64,000 nucleotides of DNA from contig CAVSVP010000007.1 in assembly GCA_963731125.1 (NCBI GenBank), positions 959,067 to 1,023,066 on the forward strand. Direction: 5' to 3'. Positions within the stretch are counted from its first letter, which is position 1, and each line of letters begins with the position of its first letter. The translations under genes were made by a program, and so were the position numbers. This stretch comes from CAVSVP01 sp963731125. Its GTDB lineage: Bacteria > Pseudomonadota > Gammaproteobacteria > Competibacterales > Competibacteraceae. The notes beneath the pieces were generated by a model that ran no database searches, was not told where the DNA came from, and saw only the letters and a program-made list of their open reading frames with translations. This document shows positions 17,251-25,429 of the stretch, piece after piece.

Positions 17251-18710
17251 CCAATACCGTTCAATGGCCCATCACGATGGCCTGCTCAAAAGGTTTCGTG
17301 GGTTGAGGAGGACGACGATGGATAGGCCTTTTCTTGTACCATTTGCGCATTTTGCGTTTGATGACGCGGGGATTGATACGGTTGCGCCGCAGTGCGATGA
17401 CCGCCTCGGCCACCTCCTGCACCAGCCGGCGGTACCAGCGCTGGCTCCCGCGCTGACTGGATGGGCACTCAGGCAGACGACACCGCAGGATTTTGAGCGT
17501 AGCAGTAAACGACAGTCGGCGCGGGTCCAGGTTCTGCGTAGCGGCGGCATCATCCATCAGCACCCGCACCAGGACATGGGCCAGGAGCAGCCCGTAGACT
17601 TCCTGCACCACCCCGGCCGGGGGTTGGCGGCGCAGCACCGGGCGTTCGCGCTGATGGGGTTTGAGTTCATCAAGCGTCAGTTCTTCCTCCCAGCGCTCGT
17701 GATAGAGACAGACCCGGGGGGTGGCGGGAGCGAGCGCGGCGTCGAGCCGCGTCGTCAGCAACCGATGCCGCTCACCCGCGCCCGAGCGAGTTGGATCGGC
17801 GAGCGTGGACGCGATGATCCGCACCATGATCCCGTGGCGATCGCGGCGCCGATCGGCGCCGTGGTGGTAGCGCTGGGCCAGGGAGGCGCCATCAGCCAAG
17901 ACCTCAATCGGCTCGAAGATGCGGTTGGACGTGATACGCGCCAACCGGTGAGCCTCGCGCGCGCGCACCGCCGAGACACTGGCATAGTTCAGAAAATTGC
18001 GGTCCCACAGCCGCCGCATGTCCGGTTGCAGCGACCGCAAAAGGTAGCGAGCCCTGCTCGCCTCGCCGTGCTTCAGCGGTTTGAGCCACCGGCGCCACAA
18101 GACCTGGCGGCCAGTTTCGCACAGGGCCAACAGCCGCCCCTGGGGAAAAGCCCCGGGGGCGCGGCCACTGCCGGGTCGGCCGAAGGCGCGCTCATTAGCC
18201 TCGGTATCGGCCACATCCAGCACAACGCCGTCCCAGGCCATCGGGCGCATTCCCCGGTAAAAAGCCCCGGGCGTCTCCGCTCGACCCAACCGGCAGATCG
18301 CCCGCTCGGCCAGCACCCGCAGCGGTCCAATGCCCCGCCGCTTGCGCGCTTCGCACACGGTCGAGCGCCCCGGTACGCCACCCGGGCGAAACGGGTGCAA
18401 CCAGCGAAAAATCTGCCGATAGCTGTCCCGACCACACAGCCCCAGCGCAATCATGAACCACCCCATGAACCACCCCGGCAGACGTTTACACACCGCCCCC
18501 TCTTGGCCGGTTTGTGCCAGCCCCTCTTCCCCCTGCGCACGGGGAATGATAGCTTGCAAAGCGCGGAGTCGATCACGCGTCGGCAAAGACGTCCACGCGT
18601 CAGTCTCTTGGCGAAGGTCGATCACCGTAGCCTCCTGATCAGGTTTGAGTTTTGGCAAACCTATCCTGACTGGAGGCGTTTCATTTGGCAAGCCCATTGA
18701 ACGGTATTGG
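17251..18710 (-). mobile_element. IS4-family element
   Basis: Perfect 17-bp terminal repeats CCAATACCGTTCAATGG. The 8-bp duplication GGTTAATG lies at 17243-17250 and 18711-18718. Length 1,460 bp, with one transposase gene. Confidence 0.9.
17261..18697 (-). CDS. IS4-family transposase
   Basis: The 478-residue protein has the IS4 N-terminal domain (LGLCGRDSYRQIFRWLHPFRPGGVPGRSTVCEARKRRGIGPLRVLAE) and the DDE core (MAWDGVVLDVADTEANERAFGRPGSGRAPGAFPQGRLLALCETG for the first Asp; RNFLNYASVSAVRAREAHRLARI for the second region; VCLYHERWEEELTLDELK for the YREK-like Glu segment). The start codon lies inside the right terminal repeat. The frame is intact. An equally long open frame on the opposite strand is an antisense shadow caused by high GC. 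Confidence 0.92.
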   Translation of the reverse strand: MGLPNETPPVRIGLPKLKPDQEATVIDLRQETDAWTSLPTRDRLRALQAIIPRAQGEEGLAQTGQEGAVCKRLPGWFMGWFMIALGLCGRDSYRQIFRWLHPFRPGGVPGRSTVCEARKRRGIGPLRVLAERAICRLGRAETPGAFYRGMRPMAWDGVVLDVADTEANERAFGRPGSGRAPGAFPQGRLLALCETGRQVLWRRWLKPLKHGEASRARYLLRSLQPDMRRLWDRNFLNYASVSAVRAREAHRLARITSNRIFEPIEVLADGASLAQRYHHGADRRRDRHGIMVRIIASTLADPTRSGAGERHRLLTTRLDAALAPATPRVCLYHERWEEELTLDELKPHQRERPVLRRQPPAGVVQEVYGLLLAHVLVRVLMDDAAATQNLDPRRLSFTATLKILRCRLPECPSSQRGSQRWYRRLVQEVAEAVIALRRNRINPRVIKRKMRKWYKKRPIHRRPPQPTKPFEQAIVMGH

Positions 18711-18877
18711 GGTTAATGCTCATCTCACAGCGATTCAGAGCGTTAATAAAAGATAATTAAAATCAATTCGTTAAACTACGACCTAAAAAATATTTTTCCA
18801 GCTATTTTGCGCTGTTGGGGGCTCTGTTGAGGCGTTGAAGGCGGTATCATGGAGCCTTTTTGCCAGAGGAGGCCCCC

Positions 18878-20386
18878 ATGAAGAAGCGCGCCAACGCGCG
18901 CCTTCACCGCCAGCCACAAAAGAGAGCACGCCACACGGCCCGGCGTCAAGCGAAAAAGCGCTTAGAGGCTGTTGGAAAATACCCTGGCGCGCAAGCTAAT
19001 GCGTTGATTTAAAATGCTCCGAAATCGTTCGATCAGGGGTTTTCCAACAGCCTCTTAACCACGCCGACCAAGAACCGGGGTAAAGCCATGGTGTGTGAGT
19101 TATTCAAGACAATTAACCATGTTTTCCCGGGCTTGTTTGACCAGCTCCGGCAGATCGAAGATTGTCGGGGTCGCTCAGACTATGCGCTGAGCGAGATCCT
19201 GATGGCGGCCATCGCGCTGTTCATTTTCCAGCAGGGCTCGCGGAATGCGTTCAACAACCTGCGTCAGGAAGCGCAGTTCGCGAAGCACTACCGCCGCCTG
19301 TTCAAGCTGCGGTTGCCGCACCTGGACACGGTGCACCGGGTGCTGTGTCGGTTGGCCGATGAACCGCTGGAACAACTCAAGCAGCAGTTGGTGAAAACGC
19401 TGCTGGAGAAGAAAGCGCTGCACCGCTACCGCCTCTTGGGGACGTATTTTGTGGTGGCGATCGACGCCACCGGGACGGTGAGCTTTGCCGAGCGCCATTG
19501 CGAGCAGTGTCTTCATCAGACCTCGAGCCCGGGCAAGACGACGGACTTCCATACGGTGCTGGAGGCAAAGCTGATCACCCCCAACGGCTTGGCGATCTCG
19601 CTGGCCACGGAGTGGATCGCCAAGCCGGTGGACGACTATGAAAAACAAGACTGCGAGCGCCAGGCGTTCGTGCGCTTGGCCGCTAAGCTCAAGCAACGCT
19701 ACCCAAGACTGCCAATCTGGCTGACCGCCGATGGGCTCTACCCCTATCAAGGCTTTTTCGATACCTGCCGCACCAACGACTGGGTCTTTATCCTGACCTG
19801 CCAAGACGGCAATCTGCCCAGCGTCTGGGAGGAAGTGCAGGCGTTGCGGCCACGCAGCCCGCACCCGCACCGCCGCGAGCAGCGCCTCCAGGGCCAGCAG
19901 CGGATCGTACAAGACTTTCGCTGGGTCACCGACATCGACTATCACGGCCACCGGCTCCACTGGCTTGAAGGTATCGAAACAGTCAGTCACCGCGACAGCA
20001 CCGCGCCAACCGACAGTCGCTTTGTTCACCTGACCAACCTCGCCGTCACCGCCGCCACGGTCGCCGTGCTCAGCCACACCGGGCGCCTGCGCTGGAAGAT
20101 CGAAAACGAGGGGTTTAACACCCAAAAAAACCTCGGCTATGCCCTGCAACACCAGTCTGCGCGCGTCAACTGGCAGGCGGCGAAAAATTACTATCAGTGC
20201 CTGCAGATCGGTCATCTCATCAATCAGTTGAGGGTCCTGAGCACCACCTTCGCGCCCCTCTTGCAGGGCAAGACCACCCTCCGTCACCGGTGGCACACGA
20301 TGGTCGCTTTCCTCCTTTACGGTCAGCTGTGCCGCGCCACCCTCAACGCCCTGGCTCAGCGGCGCTTCCAGGTGCGCTTCACGTAA
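18878..20386 (+). pseudogene. DDE transposase whose basic N terminus is split by R90
   Basis: An ATG at 18878 follows AGAGGAGG and opens a strongly basic leader (MKKRANARLHRQPQKRARH...AKKRL). R90 copy 4 enters after AAGCGCTTA and stops the frame. Removing R90 and one TTA joins the leader in frame to TTPTKNRGKAMVCELFKTINHVF and the main body. An internal ATG at 19088 still allows a 432-residue product: IEDCRGRSDYALSEILMAAIALFIFQQGSRNAFNNLR, VVAIDATGTVSFAERHCEQC, LTADGLYPYQGFFDTC, RLRWKIENEGFNTQKNLGY (D, D, E). Whether the short form is active is unknown; it would lack the basic leader. Terminal repeats were not identified. Confidence 0.8.
18965..19054. repeat. R90 copy 4
   Basis: Full 90-bp R90, same orientation as copies 1 and 2. 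The 3-bp duplication TTA lies at 18962-18964 and 19055-19057. Confidence 0.95.
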
Positions 20387-20483
20387 TCTCGAACGGAGAC
20401 GCCTGCTCCCGAATTCAGGTCAACCCTTCAGCCCCAGGAGATCACCGCACTTCCAACCCCACACCATCTGGATCCCCTGCCTC

Positions 20484-20605
20484 GCTTGTTCAACCCACAC
20501 CGCCCTCAGCAGCCGCGTGAGCGGGCAAGCAGTACAGCCAAGTTGCGCCCCGCGTTTGATAACCGCTACCTTGGAACATAACCAGCGCTGACGTTCTGAA
20601 TCGCT
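20484..20605. repeat. Dispersed repeat RptB, copy 1
   Basis: About 122 bp shared at roughly 80% identity with 40413-40540. Common blocks include GCGTGAGCGGGCAAGCAGTA, GCCCCGCGTTTGA and GACGTTCTGAATCGCTG. No coding potential or obvious inverted ends. It lies between a transposase end and the promoter of the DUF6788 gene. Confidence 0.65.
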
Positions 20606-20622
20606 GTCATCTCAGGTGGTAG

Positions 20623-20650
20623 TTGACAATCACTATACCTACAGTATAAT
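20623..20650 (+). promoter_or_regulatory. Consensus sigma-70 promoter for the DUF6788 gene
   Basis: TTGACA at 20623-20628 and TATAAT at 20645-20650 are perfect hexamers separated by 16 bp, 28 bp before the ATG at 20678. An ATAC/GTAT inverted motif overlaps the spacer and could be an operator. Confidence 0.75.
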
Positions 20651-20677
20651 ATACTGCAAGTTCATCTGCAAATCGTT

Positions 20678-21031
20678 ATGCCTCCCACCAATCGAACCCT
20701 ACCGTCAACGTTTCTTGAACAGCTCGCCCGGCTCAGAGCCGAGTTGCAAGAGCTCGACATCGTCTTACGTGGCAGCATCACTGAGCGCTTCATGCGCTGT
20801 GGTACCCGAGGATGCCGCTGCCAAGCAGACCCCCCTCAGCTACACGGACCCTACTACCAGTGGACGACTAAAGTCCGTGGCAAAACCCAAACCGTCAGGC
20901 TCAAACCCGAGCAAGTGGCAGACTTCGAGCGGTGGGTCGCTCAGGGTCGGCGACTGGAACAGTTGGTTCAACAATGGAGGACCGACAGTTTGGACGCGGC
21001 TAAAATAATTCACGAGAAATTGCCACGCTGA
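20678..21031 (+). CDS. DUF6788-like small Cys-motif protein
   Basis: The 117-residue protein has an N-terminal helix (FLEQLARLRAELQELDIVLRGSITERFMRC), a Cys cluster CGTRGCRCQADPPQLHGPYYQW and a helical tail (LKPEQVADFERWVAQGRRLEQLVQQW). This is the pattern of DUF6788 proteins, which are commonly found beside transposases and have no established function; the Cys residues suggest metal binding. It is preceded by a perfect promoter and stands between a DDE transposase and an IS701 element. It may be a passenger of a degraded element. Confidence 0.7.
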   Translation: MPPTNRTLPSTFLEQLARLRAELQELDIVLRGSITERFMRCGTRGCRCQADPPQLHGPYYQWTTKVRGKTQTVRLKPEQVADFERWVAQGRRLEQLVQQWRTDSLDAAKIIHEKLPR

Positions 21032-21148
21032 AGTGCGGAAAGTAAGTTAATATCATATCAAACTGTGATCAATCAAGTATTAATGTTGCTTTGAATCCTA
21101 GGAAACATCAGAACGATTTGTACTCGATTGAATGCAGATTGGTATTAA

Positions 21149-22699
21149 CTTGACAATGTCACATTTCCCAAATGATCGATGAGTTTGTATCATAATGATT
21201 TTTCGTAGGAAAGTGATGGTGATGACAAAAAAGAGCTGGGGTGTCGGTGGGGACTGGTGCCGGAGGCGATTCAAACGCTGGGGCAGCGGCTGCCTGAGTT
21301 TTGGGCGCGCTACCGGAGCTGTTTCAAGACCCAAACCCGAGACGGCAGCGTCTATGCGCGGCATTATCTGAGCGGACTGCTGCGTATGGAGGGGAATCGA
21401 CACTATAGCGGAATCGCGCGAGAGGCGGGTGTTGAAGAGCAAAACCTCCAACACTTCATGAGTCACTCGCCGGGGTCGGCTGAGACGGTCTACCGCCAGG
21501 TCCAAGCGGAAGTGAAAGCGGTTCCGGAACTGACGAGGGGCGCCGTGGTTCTGGTCGACGAAAGTGCCGACGAGAACGCCGGCGATGCCAGTGCCGGGGC
21601 GGCCAAGCAATATAAGGGTCGGCTGGGCAAGGTAGAAACCAGCCAAGTGGGCGTGTTGTTGAGCTACGTGAATCTCACGGTGGCGTCTGGGTTTTGGACC
21701 TGGATTCTGGGCAAACTGTTTCTACCCGAGGCCTGGTTCGAGGCCGGCTACCAAAAGCGGCGCAAGCAACAGGGCATGCCTGATTCGTTGAAGTTCAAAA
21801 CCAAGGTTGAACTGGCCTGGGAGGGGATTCAAGAGGTCATGGCGGGTGGTCTCCCGTTTGAGATCGTCGGTTTCGATAGCCTGTACGGACGGAGTGGTTG
21901 GCTACGGGCCCAGGTGCGAAAGGCTCAGCGGCGGTATATGGCGGAAATCCCGGCCGACACGGCCGTGTACCTGGAAAAACCGACGCTCGGCATTCCCCCG
22001 CGCCGGGGTCAGCGAGGAAAAAAGCCGACGCAGGTGCAGGTGCTGGCCGGGGAAACGGTCCGCGTGGACAGCTTGCGGGAGACGCTGGCCTGGCAGCGTC
22101 TTCGAGTCCGGGCGACCGAACGGGGTGAGCTGTGCGAACGCTTCGCTGCGCGCCGCGTCTGGACCGTCCATGACGGTCAAGCCGTGGAAGACTGGCTGGT
22201 GATGCGCGAAGAGGCCACCGACCGCTACCGCTATGCCCTGGGTAACGCCTCAGCGGACACTTCATTGGAACAACTGGCCTGGTGGAAGTGCCAGCGCTAC
22301 GTCATCGAACGGGCCAACCAGGATGCCAAGTCCGAGCTGGGCTGGGATGAGTGGCCGGCGCAGAAGTACCGTGCCTGGGATCATCATCTCGCTTTGACGG
22401 TACTCGCCTCCTGGTTCATCGCGCAAACCCAACTCGACTGGGCGCAGACTCATTCTCGTGACCCGGCGTTGCTCGAAGAACTGGAAACGGATGTCTTACC
22501 GGCTCTGTCGGTGGCCAATGTTCGGGAGTTACTGCGCGCGGTTATGCCTCTGAAACGCTTGACCGAAGAACAAGCTACGGAACGAGTGATTGAGCATTTG
22601 CTTAATCGCACCCGATCACGCAAGAGTCGGCTTAAAAAACAACGACTTAAAAATAGAGTCCACACCGGCCCCACGTGAGGCTAATGTGACATTGTCAAG
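21149..22699 (+). mobile_element. IS701-family element
   Basis: Perfect terminal repeats CTTGACAATGTCACATT. The 4-bp duplication TTAA lies at 21145-21148 and 22700-22703. One transposase gene. Confidence 0.93.
21257..22678 (+). CDS. IS701-family transposase
   Basis: The 473-residue protein begins with the IS701 N-terminal region (LPEFWARYRSCFKTQTRDGSVYARHYLSGLLRMEGNRHYSGIAREAGVEEQNLQHFMSHSPG). It then has the DDE core GAVVLVDESADENAGDASAGAAKQYKGRLGKVETSQVGV (first Asp), FEIVGFDSLYGRSGWLRAQV (second Asp) and RYVIERANQDAKSELGWDEWPAQKYRAWDHHLALTVLASWF (Glu). A GTG at 21257 is the first start in frame. An ATG frame just upstream is out of phase, so the extreme N terminus could have suffered a small indel. 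Confidence 0.92.
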   Translation: MPEAIQTLGQRLPEFWARYRSCFKTQTRDGSVYARHYLSGLLRMEGNRHYSGIAREAGVEEQNLQHFMSHSPGSAETVYRQVQAEVKAVPELTRGAVVLVDESADENAGDASAGAAKQYKGRLGKVETSQVGVLLSYVNLTVASGFWTWILGKLFLPEAWFEAGYQKRRKQQGMPDSLKFKTKVELAWEGIQEVMAGGLPFEIVGFDSLYGRSGWLRAQVRKAQRRYMAEIPADTAVYLEKPTLGIPPRRGQRGKKPTQVQVLAGETVRVDSLRETLAWQRLRVRATERGELCERFAARRVWTVHDGQAVEDWLVMREEATDRYRYALGNASADTSLEQLAWWKCQRYVIERANQDAKSELGWDEWPAQKYRAWDHHLALTVLASWFIAQTQLDWAQTHSRDPALLEELETDVLPALSVANVRELLRAVMPLKRLTEEQATERVIEHLLNRTRSRKSRLKKQRLKNRVHTGPT

Positions 22700-22816
22700 T
22701 TAAAAATAACTTATGAAATAGATCTGGAAAGGTCGGAAAAATTGTTATAAAACGCGGATTGCAACGTTGTGCCGTAGCAGTTGCAGGTCACGCCATAGCA
22801 AGTGAGTAGTTTTTGA

Positions 22817-25123
22817 ATGTGCAGCCGTAAAGAAATCGCAATTTCCACCTTACTAACGATCCCTCTGCTCGTTACTCTAGGGCTGTTTACCTCAGCCCGT
22901 GCACAAACGGCAGACACTATCGGACTTCATGATCCTACGACCAGCACGTTTTATCTGCGCAACGAGAACGCAGCAGGTCCGGCGAATGAGGCATTTCGCT
23001 ATGGTCCATCGGGGTGGGGCTGGCAGCCCTTGAGCGGGGACTGGGACGGCGACGGGCAGATGACGGTTGGACTCTACGACCCGGCAACCGGCACGTTTTA
23101 TCTGCGCAATGTCCATGCCGGGGGCAAAGCGGATGAGACCTTTCGCTATGGTCCGTCGGGACGGGGTTGGCAGCCGCTGAGCGGGGACTGGGACGGCGAC
23201 GAGCAGATGACGGTTGGACTCTACGACCCGGCAACCGGCACGTTTTATCTGCGCAATGTCCATGCCGGGGGCAAAGCGGATGAGACCTTTCGCTATGGTC
23301 CGTCGGGACGGGGTTGGCAGCCGCTGAGCGGGGACTGGGACGGCGACGGGCAGATGACGGTTGGACTCTACGACCCGGCAACCGGCACGTTTTATCTGCG
23401 CAATGTCCATGCCGGGGGCAAAGCGGATGAGACCTTTCGCTATGGTCCGTCGGGACGGGGTTGGCAGCCGCTGAGCGGGGACTGGGACGGCGACGGGCAG
23501 ATGACGGTTGGACTCTACGACCCGGCAACCGGCACGTTTTACCTGCGCAATGTCCATGCTGGAGGCAAAGCGGATAAGACATTTCGCTATGGTCCGCAGG
23601 GACGGGATTGGCAACCCTTGAGCGGAGATTGGGACGGGAGCGTTGGTAAGAAGCCCGTATATGGACAGCTCAACTTCGAAGAAATGACAAGCATTGCAGG
23701 AGTATCCCGAGTTGGAGGCAGCTTTGGCTCTGCATGGGGGGATTTTAATGGTGATGGCCTACCGGATCTTTATTCAAATAACCATGCGACATCTCCGTCC
23801 CTGTACTTAAATACTGGTAGTGGTACCTTTATCAACGCTGCTAGAGCTATATTTCCCAAAGGCACTATTTTCAATCAGGAAGAGAATGCCCTTGGTGACA
23901 CACACGGAGCAGCATGGGCAGATTTTGATAATGACGGTGATCAGGACCTAATCGAGTTAGTCGGTGCTCAATTCGGGAGGGGAAGTGGACCGAATCATCT
24001 ATACCGTAATACTGGCGAGAAATTCAAAGATGAGGCTGAATTACTTGGAATCAGTTATCCACGGGGGCGGGGACGTTCACCGTTGTGGCTTGATTGGGAC
24101 AATGATGGCAGGCTTGACGTGTTTCTTGCAAATGCCGGCCGCGAAATTGCGCCGAGTGCACTCTTTCGACAGACAGATAATGGCTTTGTAGACGTCAGCC
24201 AAGACGTGGGACTCAGGGCTCACCCGGCAGCACCGGTCAACAGGGCTGACTCTGTACACCTCTCGGATTTAACGGGAGATGGCCGTATGGACCTGCTGAT
24301 AGTCAGCCATTGGAACCCTCGCTTGATCTATCTATATGACATGAGTAGCGTCCCTTTTATTGAAAAGGCAAGTCAGCTCAACCTGTTACCTCCCCCCCCC
24401 GGTATTAGAGGTGCGATTGTCGCAGATTTTAATAATGACTTGCTTCCTGACGTCTTCTTAATGACGCGTAAAAGTAATTCACGCGCTGCACCCAACAAGC
24501 TCTTACTGAATACGGGGAGTGCTTTTGTAGATGCTGCAGGGCTAGCAGGTTTAGATGCACCAACCTCATGTCAAAGGGGAGTTGCCGCCGATTTTGATAA
24601 TGATATGGACTTAGATCTATATCTGATTTGCACAACAATATCTAATAACCTACCGAATCTCCTTTATGAGAACGTCGGTGATGCTGTCTTTGTTCCTGTG
24701 TCCGAGGCGGGGGGGGCAACGGGCAGCACAAAGGGGATTGGAGATAATGTCGCTGTAGCGGACTATGATGCTGACGGTTTTCTGGACTTATTCATTTCTA
24801 ACGGTGCCACGGTCTCTGGACCTAATCAGCTTTTTCACAATTTAGGAAACAACAATCATTGGATTGAAATTGATTTGGAAGGTGTGGAATCTAACCGGGA
24901 TGGTATTGGTGCCCGCGTATTGGCATCAGCAGGAGGTGTGACCCAGCTGCGAGAGCAGAACGGCGGCATGGGTATTAGTGCTCAAAACCATCAGCGTATC
25001 CATTTTGGCTTAGGAAAAAATGAGAGAGTTCAACTCACGGTGTACTGGCCAAGTGGGAAAAAGCAAGTTGTTGGTGAAACACAAGCCGACCAGATCATTG
25101 AGGTCATCGAGTCCGCAGATTAA
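22817..25123 (+). CDS. Secreted FG-GAP/VCBS protein with tandem repeats and C-terminal ASPIC/UnbV domain
   Basis: The 768-residue protein starts with a signal peptide (ISTLLTIPLLVTLGLFTSARA, cleavage probably after ARA). Residues about 35-278 are five tandem 49-residue repeats of the form VGLYDPATGTFYLRN...FRYGPSGRGWQPLSGDWDGD. Then come FG-GAP-type calcium loops: GDFNGDGLPDLY, ADFDNDGDQDLI, LDWDNDGRLDVF, SDLTGDGRMDLL, ADFNNDLLPDVF, ADFDNDMDLDLY and ADYDADGFLDLF. The C terminus is an ASPIC/UnbV domain (HWIEIDLEGVESNRDGIGARV...FGLGKNERVQLTVYWPSGKKQ). Such proteins are exported, calcium-stabilised beta-propeller proteins thought to bind partners or surfaces; substrate unknown. No ribosome site is evident at 22817. 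The next element begins 42 bp after the stop. Confidence 0.9.
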   Translation: MCSRKEIAISTLLTIPLLVTLGLFTSARAQTADTIGLHDPTTSTFYLRNENAAGPANEAFRYGPSGWGWQPLSGDWDGDGQMTVGLYDPATGTFYLRNVHAGGKADETFRYGPSGRGWQPLSGDWDGDEQMTVGLYDPATGTFYLRNVHAGGKADETFRYGPSGRGWQPLSGDWDGDGQMTVGLYDPATGTFYLRNVHAGGKADETFRYGPSGRGWQPLSGDWDGDGQMTVGLYDPATGTFYLRNVHAGGKADKTFRYGPQGRDWQPLSGDWDGSVGKKPVYGQLNFEEMTSIAGVSRVGGSFGSAWGDFNGDGLPDLYSNNHATSPSLYLNTGSGTFINAARAIFPKGTIFNQEENALGDTHGAAWADFDNDGDQDLIELVGAQFGRGSGPNHLYRNTGEKFKDEAELLGISYPRGRGRSPLWLDWDNDGRLDVFLANAGREIAPSALFRQTDNGFVDVSQDVGLRAHPAAPVNRADSVHLSDLTGDGRMDLLIVSHWNPRLIYLYDMSSVPFIEKASQLNLLPPPPGIRGAIVADFNNDLLPDVFLMTRKSNSRAAPNKLLLNTGSAFVDAAGLAGLDAPTSCQRGVAADFDNDMDLDLYLICTTISNNLPNLLYENVGDAVFVPVSEAGGATGSTKGIGDNVAVADYDADGFLDLFISNGATVSGPNQLFHNLGNNNHWIEIDLEGVESNRDGIGARVLASAGGVTQLREQNGGMGISAQNHQRIHFGLGKNERVQLTVYWPSGKKQVVGETQADQIIEVIESAD
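22919..23650 (+). repeat. Five tandem 147-bp repeats in the FG-GAP gene
   Basis: Units begin at about 22919, 23066, 23213, 23360 and 23507. Units 2-4 are nearly identical at the DNA level (one differs by GAGCAG for GGGCAG). Units 1 and 5 are diverged. This suggests recent in-frame amplification from the centre. Confidence 0.93.
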
Positions 25124-25429
25124 AAAACAATAGAAACCACCGGCTGTGCTGAGAAATAGCGTTGAGAGGCTGTTGGAACTCACATTCCGCACCCCTCTGA
25201 CATTGGCTCGGTGGGTTTTTTCTCACGCCGGTTTTGAGGGACGTTCGCGTGCTAAAACTGCCTGAGCAGGTTCGGTCTGACTGCTCGAAGCCGGATTGCA
25301 GTGGCTCGCGGACCTGCCATGGCGGCCCTAAACCGCCAGGGTCGTGTCCATGAGTCCGGTGGCGGCCACCACCGGACGGCGGAGAGCTCGGCGACGAGTT
25401 CACCCAGACAGTTGCCGGCGAGGCTGAGC

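Larger units (their letters stand above)
17035..18742 (-). pseudogene. IS1634-family transposase, N-terminal remnant split by IS4
   Basis: Removing the IS4 element (17251-18710) and one copy of GGTTAATG rebuilds an ATG and the N terminus MSINPAEPFALKTWTLGALPLLQHVLDKLNMDALLGEYVAPRTRRVRLPPAVALGVLLRNIVL. This is the DUF4277-type start of IS1634 transposases. A small internal deletion follows GRR, and the gene is cut at 17035 by the IS66 element end. No catalytic region remains. Confidence 0.82.

Noticed and set aside
17264..18700. 478-residue open frame on the plus strand
   Set aside because: Exact antisense of the IS4 transposase. Composition is Pro/Arg/His-rich with no family motifs, a GC-driven shadow.
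19175..20296. 373-residue open frame on the minus strand
   Set aside because: Antisense of the DDE transposase; no recognisable domain.
22919..23650. CRISPR-like regular repeats
   Set aside because: The 147-bp units are contiguous, in frame and without spacers. They are protein-coding tandem repeats.
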